Assembly: GCA_023630585.1 (NCBI GenBank) | Contig: CM042559.1 | Span: 513,501-577,500 of the forward strand | Origin: Cranoglanis bouderius | Lineage: Eukaryota; Chordata; Actinopteri; Siluriformes; Cranoglanididae | Length of the DNA: 64,000 bases | Direction of reading: 5' to 3' | In this document: one piece after another, positions 21,980-32,000 of the stretch | How the letters are laid out: each line of letters starts with the position of its first letter | Position numbering within the stretch: position 1 is the first letter of the stretch | Made by a program: the position numbers and the translations under genes | Notes under the pieces: generated by a model | Databases searched by the model: none | What the model saw: only the letters and a program-made list of their open reading frames with translations | Told to the model about the DNA's origin: nothing

Positions 21980-22914
21980 TACTTTCTTGCTCTTCCTTGG
22001 GCTTTTATTACAGCCTGAATTATTTGAGGCATGGAATTCACTAATGTAAAACAATATTCTCCATCAAGCTGGTTCCAACTTTCTCGAATAGCGGTTGACA
22101 GATCACCTTTGCAGGACGTAGCCTTGTCATGGACCAATTTTTTAAATTTCCACCATAAATTTTAATTTAAAAGATTCGGACTGTTTGCTGACCGTGTCAC
22201 TGAGGTGATACTATGCCTTTCCTGAAGAAAAGCTTTTTGCTCTGTGGCAAGATGCATCATCCTGAAAAATGACTTAATCACCACCAAACCTTTTTCTATT
22301 GATGGAATGAGAAAAATGTCCAGAATTTCAATGTACACCTGTGCATTGACTGTTGAGGTCTCCCCTGGTCCTTTACCTGACATGCAACCCCATATCATAA
22401 ATGTTATGGACACAGAGTCAAGGGGACCCAAATGCAGTACACCGACACTGGGATCCAAGGTGAAAATGGGTTTTATTACAGAACATGAGGGAGTGAGAGT
22501 GTGTGAGAGAATGTTGAATTAGAGGGGTTGAGGTCAGGATTCAAGATCAGGTCTGCAGCATGAGGGTCAGATGTTCAGCTGATGCGCCACAGGGGATGTA
22601 GAGTATGATGAGCGTTGTCAAGGCCGGAGCTTGAACTCAGGTCAGCAGCATGAGAGCTGAGTGCAGAGCTGGTGAGCCATGAGGGAGGCAAGGTGGGGCT
22701 GGGCATAGCAGCAAGTGAGCCGAGAGTGAGCAGTCAGGCAGTGTGAGTAGTGGACCTGGAACATGAGGAGAGAAAACACATGATGAGCACAGGACAACGC
22801 AATAAGCAAAACATACACAATAACGGAAAGCCAACTCGAGTAGTGCTGGAAGTGTATTGCACTGGAAGCCGGAACAATCTGGCGACAAGTGGCTGAAGGA
22901 CCGGGGTTTATATA

Positions 22915-23429
22915 CAGTACTGTGCAAAAGTTTTAGGCACCCTATTTTTTTTTAGTATAGATTTTTTATTTTATGACTTCTACATTATCAAATCATTCCA
23001 AAAAAAAAAACATTTTAGATTCCCAAACATTAGTTTTCTAGCAAAAATGAAATGTTTGTGTGTCATTAAAGAAAGCACCATATCATGTAAGAGACACTTT
23101 TCAGACAAAAAACACAATGAAGGCTGCTGGGTTTTGCTGCAAAAATAAGAAGCAAGTGCGAAGGTCAAAGTCTCCAGAAGAACTGTGGCTGGTTCTGCAA
23201 GATGCTCAATAAAACTTACCAGCTTATTTCCTTATAAAATTGCACAAATTGTACTGGAGACTACTATTTTAATTTTTATTTATTTATTTTTGTTACACCA
23301 AATATTGACTTTGTTTCATTTATTACTGTTTACTGCTCTTTATGGTATTTTTTTTAAATGTAGAAACCTTTAACTTCATTATTTTGACAGCATTTCTGTG
23401 CATGTGCCTAAAACTTTTGCACAGTACTG
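22915..23429. mobile_element. Mariner-type MITE inserted at the LTR TATA box
   Basis: 515 bp with about 25-bp near-perfect inverted ends (CAGTACTGTGCAAAAG...), flanked by TA at 22913-22914 and 23430-23431. No transposase. The TA used is the first TA of the LTR's TATATAAA on the minus strand. Confidence 0.9.
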
Positions 23430-23512
23430 TATGTTGATGATGAGGTGAGTAGATAAGAATCAGGTGAGTCTAATGAGGCACGGGAGGTGGAGTGCCATGC
23501 CCAGGGACAGAC

Positions 23513-23619
<107 letters not shown>

Positions 23620-24000
23620 GGAACAAGAGGGAGAGAAAACACTGGAAACCGGAGAACGGAAAAACAGGGAAACACACAGGGCTCCAGCCCGGATCATGAC
23701 AATAAATGAGTGGGGAAATTTGATTGTTTTCTTTAGGCAGTCATCTTTATATGTTTCATTAGAACGGCACCAGACAAAAGTTCCAGCATCATCTCCTTGG
23801 CCAAATCAGATTTGTGATTCATCACTGAATATCACTTTCAGCCAATCATCCATACTCCATGATTCTCTTTAGCCCACTGTAACCTTGTTTTCTTCTGTTT
23901 AGGTGTTACTGCTGGTTTTCATTTGGCTTTTCTATATGTAAATCCCATTTCATTCAGACGATTTCTCACAGTTCTGTTCACAATGTTCACAAACACTGAC

Positions 24001-24258
24001 TCATGTTTCCGCCCATTTGTCTTTCATTTGTTTTGTTGTGCATTTTCTATTTTCAAGACACATTGCTTTGAGTTTTCTATCCTGATGCTTTGACATATTC
24101 CTTGGTTTACCTGTATGTTTTCCTTTTATAACGTTCTCATTTTGTTTATGCTTGCACCAACTTTTAGACACAATTGACTGGGAACAACCAGCATCTTTTG
24201 CCACACTGTGTGTTGGATTTCCTTCTTCAAGGAGTTTTATAATCTTTTTCCATTTCAT
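24001..24258 (-). pseudogene. Tc1-A transposase N-terminal fragment
   Basis: MKWKKIIKLLEEGNPTHSVA then DAGCSQSIVSKSW is a helix-turn-helix of the paired/Tc1 type, followed by the basic KGKHTGKPRNMSKHQDRKL linker. Downstream parts of the same protein are displaced beyond the LTR insert. Confidence 0.7.
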
Positions 24259-24666
24259 TCTGTTTCAATTGACAACTCTCTTGTTGGGGCCAAGTTTTCT
24301 TTAATAAAGTCCAAGGTTAAGGTCTGTAAGCATACTTTTAAGGTCTGTAAGCACTCTTTTTAACTGCAGACTAATTTGCATTTTTAGACTTGTATGTTAT
24401 TTGTTTTAGAAATGCAAATTACAAGGTGATTCCATAATTTTTTCTTCACCATTGAGTGATTCCAAAAAAATATGCCATTAATTAAAATTATTTCATTTAA
24501 CTTGTTTGAGGTATGTTTCCTGAAGCCAGAATGTTCAGCTATTAAACAAAAATTGTTTGGTGTCATATCTGTGATTTGTTTATTTGGTACAAAGTTAAAA
24601 AAAAAAAAAAAGACAGATGAACTTCCTTTAATTATCGTGAGTCCATAATTTTGGCCAGGGGTTGTA

Positions 24667-25266
24667 ATATCCAGCCAAAACTTCCAAAGCGTGCTTGCAG
24701 AAATTTCTTGACTTTATGTCCCGCCACAGGTTAACTTTTAAATGTTCCGCAGCAGGAAAGGAGGATTGGGTTCTTACCTCCGTAATATGCACACTCTTGT
24801 TGTAAAGATGCAAGCAGGCACAAAGAAGAGGAGTGGAGAAGAGGAATAATTTTTATTGAAGTAGCATGTGCATACTCAGGTGTTGTCCCTTTACTGTTCA
24901 GTCCTCAACTGCCCATATACCAAAAAGCCCTTTCCCAAAACAAAGGAGAAAGAAAATGACATAAAACTCCTGGGATCTGGTAAACACAGTCCTGTGCATA
25001 ATATACTATGCCCAATGAGGAGGTTTTCATTAACACATGAGTCTTGAGAAATGATTCACATGCACCTGTAAGTCTAAAAATTAAATTCCATGCTGTACTG
25101 ATATCAAAAGTTAAGAAGAACTATAATGAAAAACCATCATTCTTCTTCAACATGTAGCATGCAAACAATTAATTCTTTTTCACAATATATTCTTTTAACA
25201 TAATGTAGGTAGTACAGTACAATATAAATCAAATATAGCATATAGATGATGTGGTGAAATAAAACT
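24667..25266 (-). other. Aquaporin 3' untranslated region and downstream flank
   Basis: No coding potential. On the minus strand, downstream of the aquaporin stop, AATAAA occurs at 24857-24852. This gives a possible 3' untranslated region of about 400 bp. No other feature is seen between Tc1-A and the gene. Confidence 0.5.
24852..24857 (-). terminator. Candidate polyadenylation signal AATAAA
   Basis: On the minus strand about 410 nt after the aquaporin stop. Other AATAAA-like strings exist closer to the stop (for example 25257-25262), so the site used is uncertain. Confidence 0.4.
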
Positions 25267-28200
25267 TCAGCTATGGTCGAGTTTGTCACTCTGCTTAGCC
25301 CTCACAGCTGTCTGCGTGATGGTCGACAGAGATGAACGGGACATGCTGGCTGTCTCTAATATCTCAATGTCCTTACAGGTGAGACAGGACACCAGCTTCT
25401 GCCTTGAGGCACTTGCAGCGAAAAAGAATTCATGAGCCACGCCAGCTAACACGGCACCCAACACTGGCCCAATCCAATATACCTTACATATGAAAGAAAT
25501 GAATTGAGCTTGATTACTAATGTGACAATGTATTTAGCACGACTAATTTTACAGCAATAAATAAAAAATTGGCAAGTTATTTACACTGGCACTGGTCTGT
25601 AAGCAATATAAGATAACTCACCCAGTGGTGTTCCCAGTGTCCAACTATAATTGCAGGTCCAAGAGATCTAGCAGGGTTCATGCTGCCTCCAGAAATTCCA
25701 CCCTATGACCACATAAATACATCTTCATACATACACACTGAGGGGATCAATGATGTTATGAAGTAAATGTATTAACTTCTAAAAGAAAGGTTTCTAATTA
25801 TGTTATCTATAGCCATTCAATACAAAAAAATTTTGAACATTGTGTTGACCTAGTTGACCCATTCTGTTATTGTGTTACAGCTGTCAATCTTGTTAGCAGG
25901 GAGGTTTTTGTTGTTGGTTGTGCAGTCTGCAAAGTGTAAAATATTGGAAACCTTTGATTTAGAAAATAATGTATTAATGCTGGCGGCACTGATGTAAATA
26001 TGAACACATACTCACTGCAGTAAATATCCCTGCACTAAGGGAGCAGCCAATGGCCAAGTTGCCAGGTTCACATTCCTCTCTCTTGCGCTGAGCCTCCACT
26101 GAGAAGATGGTAAAGACCAATTGGAATGTGACAAGTACCTCCATCCCCAGAGCCTGCCCTGCATTTCCTTCCATTGGTACCTATGGTGTGCCAAAGTGAG
26201 TGTTTCGATTGAAAACCGCTGGGTCTTTTTTTTTTTTTTTTTTTGGAAAATTGTTTCTAAATCAAAGCCTGTTGATACATTTCCAACATTTTCCCAACAA
26301 CTTTAACCAATTTAGTTATAACCTTATATCATTACATTCTGAAAAAGAATCTTCCCAGTATTTTTGTATACCATAAGCTTCTACTCCAGTCCTCAAGACA
26401 TTAGTTCTAATCTAATTTATAATACATACAGTCCAGGGGTCTGTGCCAGTTTTGTGAATTAACCATATAACGTAACACGGTTTATCAGATATTACATTAT
26501 AGGAACTAGGATCAGATAAATTATTGGCACTCCAAGATAATTGACAAAAATGTTTGACATCATCAGTCACCAAACCCCTTATTCATCAAAGCTGTATACA
26601 CTACAGCCGTGGCCAAAAGTTTTGAGAATGACACAAATATTAATTTTCATAAAGTCTACTGATTCAGTGTTTTTAGATCTTTTTGTCAGATGTTACTGTT
26701 ACTGAAGTATAATCACAAGCATTTCATAAGTGTCAATGGCTTTTATTGACAATTACATGAAGTTTATGCGAAGAGTCAATATTTGCAGTGTTGACCCTTC
26801 TTTTTCAAGACCTCTGCAATTCGCCCTGGCATGCTGTCAATCAACTTCTGGGCCACATCCTGACTGATGGCAGCCCATTCTTGCATAATCAACGCTTGGA
26901 GTTTGTCAGGGTTTGTGGGTTTTTGTTTGTCCACCCGCCTCTTGAGAATTGACCACAAATTCTCAATGGGATTAAGGTCTGAGGAGTTTCCTGGCCATGG
27001 ACCCAAAATGTCGATGTTTTGTTCCCCGAGCCACTTCATTATCACTTTTGCCTTGTGGCAAGGTGCCCCATCATGCTGGAAAAGGCATTGTTCGTCACCA
27101 AACTGTTCTTGGATGGTTGGGAGAAGTTGCTCTCTGAGGATGTTTTTGTACCATTCTTTATTCATGGCTGTGTTCTTAGGCAAAATTGTGAGTGAGCCCA
27201 CTCCCTTGGCTGAGAAGCAACCCCACACATGAGTGGTCTCAGGATGCTTTACTGTTGGCATGACACAGGACTGATGGTAGCGCTCACCTTTTCTTCTCTG
27301 GACAAGCTTTTTTCCAGATGCCCCAAACAATCGGGATTCATCAGAGAAAATGACATTACCCCAGTCCTCAGCAGTCCAATCCCTGTACTTTTTGCAGAAT
27401 AGCAGTCTGTCCCTGATGTTTTTCCTGGAGAGAAGTGGCTTCTTTGCTGCCCTTCTTGACACCAGGCCATCCTCCAAAAGTCTTCGCCTTACTGTGCGTG
27501 CAGACGCATTCACACCTGCCTGCTGCCATTCCTGAGCAAGCTCTGCACTGGTGGTGCCCCGATCCCACAGCTGAATCAACTTTAGGAGATGGTCCTGGCG
27601 CTTTCTGGACTTTCTTGGGCGCCCTGAAGCCTTCTTCACAACAGTTGAACCTCTCTCCTTGAAGGTCTTGATGATCCGATAAATGGTTGATTTAGGTGCA
27701 ATCTTACTAGCAGCAATATCCTTGCCTGTGAATCCCTTTTTGTGCAAAGCAGTGATGGCTGCATGTGTTTCCTTGCAGGTAACCATAGTTAACAGAGGAA
27801 GAACAATAATTTCAAGCACCACCCTCCTTCTAAAGCTTCCAGTCTGTTATTCTAACTCAATCAGCATGACAGAGTGATCTCCAGCCTTGTCCTCGTTAAC
27901 ACTCTCACCTGTGTTAACGAGAGAATCACTGACATGATGTCAGCTGGTCCTTTTGTAGAAGGGCTGAAATGCAGTGGACATGTTTTTTTGGGATTAAGTT
28001 CATTTTCATGGCAAAGAGGGACTTTGAAATTAATTGCAATTCATCTGATCACTCTTCATAACATTCTGGAGTATATGCAAATTGCCATCATAAAAACTGT
28101 GGCAGCAGACTTTGTAAAAATTCATATTTGTCTCATTCTCAAAACTTTTGGCCACGGCTGTACGAAAGTTTGGAATCACTTATGAATTGTTTTTGAAAGA

Positions 28201-28930
28201 AAATAACTTTTTAATCAATTAAAATAAGTTTCGATTGATCAGAACTACAGTCTAGACACTGTTAATGTTGTAAATGACTATTATAGCTGGAAATATTAGA
28301 AAATTAAAATATTAATCTGGAGTATCATAATTTGTGGGTTTGATTATGGTCTCAAAATGGCCAGAAAGAAGTAGCTTTGTTCAGAAACCTGTCAGTTCAT
28401 TATTGTTTTAGAAATGAAGACTATTCTATGCAATAAATTTCCAAGAAACTGAAGACATCTTACAAAAGTGTGTACTACACCCAGAGGTAGGCAGAGTAAC
28501 AGTAAACGTAATAATGTTAATAATTACTTGAGTAAGAGTAATGAGTATCCAATGAGAAGACTACTCAAGTAGCAAGTTACTAGTTACTTCAGATCTGATT
28601 AAAATGAAAGGAAAATCCTGAACTATATGGAGAACTGTCACACCTCTCCTTGAAAGTCTGTCTGTTCTATTTATATGATATAAAACCTGGGTTCAAAATG
28701 AAGCAGCATATCCCAGCCCTGTGATGGGTACAATAACAATGAACCTGTCATTTTCAACATAACATCTCACACACACCCCAAAAAACAGACATTTTCCCAA
28801 CAGTTGACTATCTTTATTTTCACAACTTGTTAACAACACAAACTTGTCAGCATCTGCATTTAAACAACAGAGAACAAAAGAACAGACTATTGAACAGAAC
28901 AGAAGAGACAGTGCGTGTAGAGAGAGTGAG

Positions 28931-29001
<71 letters not shown>

Positions 29002-32000
29002 TGCCTCCGTCAACACGCTCACTTTTTTCCCCTCTTTGGCCACTATCTTCCAGGACTGAGCCCGCTATAAAAGTGAGCGGTTGTTGCGGATGCATTCAGA
29101 TTAACATTTAACAGTAACGGAGAAACACCACAGAATGTGGCAGGGTAAAAGTACATTTCTGTGATTAAAAATGAATTTGAGTAAGAGTATAAGTATGGCC
29201 AGTTAAACCTACTCTTAAAAGTAAATTTTCTTCAAAAAGTTACTCAAGTAAATGTAACAAAGTAAATGTAGCGTGTTACTACCTCTGACTACTCCCTTCA
29301 TAAAACAACGCAAACTGGCTCTAACCAGGACAGAAAGAAAAATGGAAGGCTACAAAAGTATGTGCTTTCATGGAAAATTAGTTATTATATATAGTATTTG
29401 ATATATTATATTATATTAGCACATATAGTATTTGAGTGCTCAAAACCATGTAAGAACAAAATTGCCTCTTATTTATAAAACTGTTGTATAGCTATGTAGG
29501 CTCTCCTCCCATTAAGTCCTTATTTACACATCATATGCTTACAACATGCCCAAATTTAACCTCAGATACATCTGACTGACATGAACAACACCCTAATTTA
29601 TACACTAAATGACACTATAAGGTTTGTGGACATCTGATCATCACACCCATATGTGGGCCTTCCCCATACTGTTGCCACAAAATTATATAGGATGTCTTTG
29701 TATTCTGTAGCTTTACAATTTCCCTTTACTGGAACTAAGGGGCCTAGCCCAAACATGTTCTAGCATGACAATGCCAGTGTGCACAAAGTGAGGTCAGTGA
29801 AGACATGGTTTGCCAAAGTTGGAGTGGAAGAACTCAGAAGGCCTGCACAGAGCCCCAGGCCTTCTAGCAGCCATCAGTGCCTGACCTCACTAATGCACTA
29901 ATGCACAATTCCCAATACAGAACAGTGGATGTTAGTATAACAGCAAAGGGGGTGGGGGGTACTAAATATGAAATGGGATGGTCAAAAAAAGCACATATGA
30001 GTGTGATGGTCAGGTGTCCACAAAATTTTGGCCATGTAGTGTATGTGTTGTGATAGTAATTCAATAAAAGGAAAGCATTCAGAAGGTTAGTCATCTCAGA
30101 TGCGGGGGGGGAATGAATCGAGAGGAGAAAAAATACATTTTATTTAGGCCTATAGAGGTTTAGATTTAATTAAATTTAATTTAACCATTAAATTTCTGGT
30201 AACCTTGAAAAATAAAATAAAAGCAACACACAAACAACAGTGACAACAACAAAAACATGTTAACACAGTTTCAGTAGAGGAAGGGATGGTCCAAAGTTTG
30301 GTTTGTCTTTTGCAAGCCTTTTTTTTTTTTTTTTTACTTTTTACATAACACTTCACCTACAGATAGGTATGCAAATTCTATAGCTAGATTTTTACTCATA
30401 TTAGAATTTGATCAGTGTAATAAAAAATAATTTTAGCTCAATTTAGATATAATTAAAGCTTCATGTATTGACAGACAAGTTCCCATCCTCTGGTACTGAG
30501 TCATGTAGAAGGTCCCATGTGCTTTTGCCTCAGAGGCCTGAGAAGGAATAGCTTATGATAAAATAATATAACAAAAAAGGATTAAAATAAACCCTAATTA
30601 CAATTTAGTACAAGAGTCTTATGTGTGGAATATGAATATAATTTTTTATTTTTGTCATTTATACTACTCTAGTTCCTTACTTGTCATAACTATTAATAAT
30701 ATTGATACTAATTTTGATTTACTGCAAATCAAGCATTTTTCAGGTTGTTAAAATATTTTGCTATAATTTTCATTTTATGATGCAAACATGCCAAAGATGA
30801 AACTTGCTTTGCTGGAATTTGCTATGCTACCTTGGCAATGTCTCAGATTTACCACTTAAGATATAAAGAAACTAGCTACATTTCCACTAATAAAAAACAA
30901 TTTTAAGATTTTTTAGTAGTAACATTTTATCAATACCCTCAAAAATATTTAAAATCCTAATTCAGGCTATACATGACTTGGTTAACTAATTTAACTCAAG
31001 ACAAGCTGTGTAATCCAAAGTGGATTATAGTGAAATTATAGTGAAATGTTGATTTGGTCTTTGGTCTGAAAACTTCAGTTGGAGCTCATTACCTTACCTT
31101 ATTGACATAGATCTTAGCTGTGGATTTTAAGGGTAGGACCAAGTAGAGAATCCCAGCTCCTACAGTGGCTCCTAAACACTGGGCAAACACATAGACCATG
31201 GCCTTTAAAGCATCCAGTTTCCGTGTAGCTAATAAGGCCAAAGTTAAAGCAGGGTTCACCTAAAGCCATAATGGAAGAATTAGTGAAAAGGGGCGAAGCA
31301 CTCTTACTTAGTGTCACTCATGCAAACACTACTGCCACACATATAGATAAATTTGAATTTCTCACCTGAGCCCCACTGATCTTTTGAAAGCAATGTCCTA
31401 GGCCAACTGTTACCATACCTGCTGCCAGCGCTGGGTACAAAGGTCCAGAAGAGACACCCTCGAGCCCTGATAGTGAAGAGCCCAATACAACTGATACAAA
31501 GATGAGAGAGCCTATCATCTCGGCCAGTATGCCCCGCCAAAACTTAGGGTTTTTCACCTCCTAATTCATCAATATTTGGGTAGTAGAGAGAGTAAAGGGT
31601 GTTAGAGAAGGGAGGGGAAAAAAGGAAAATGAGATGGTAGTAAATAGTAATAATGATGATGATAATGATGATGAATAGATATTAGATAATATTAGATAAT
31701 GGATAATAAACGATTTTATAGCAAACAAAATCAAAATGCTTTACAAGAAGATATAATCAAATGCAGTTCTATAAACTGATAGGATTGTTGAAAACAGTGT
31801 TTTAACGTTTTTATGTATTAAAATGTATTATAGCATGCTTTTTGTTGTTGGGGACTTCAAAGCCCATTCTCTGCTTGGTGGATAGCCAGTGTGCAAGAAT
31901 GAGGGTCATATAGCCTGATTTTCTTCCTTTAAAGAAACTGTAATCTACTGACTAATTGGAGCACTGACAGGGAGATCATATAACTGTCTATGCAACAGCA

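Noticed and set aside
26776..27822. A domesticated host gene within the aquaporin intron
   Set aside because: The frame sits inside intact inverted repeats and TA flanks, so it is an ordinary mobile element.
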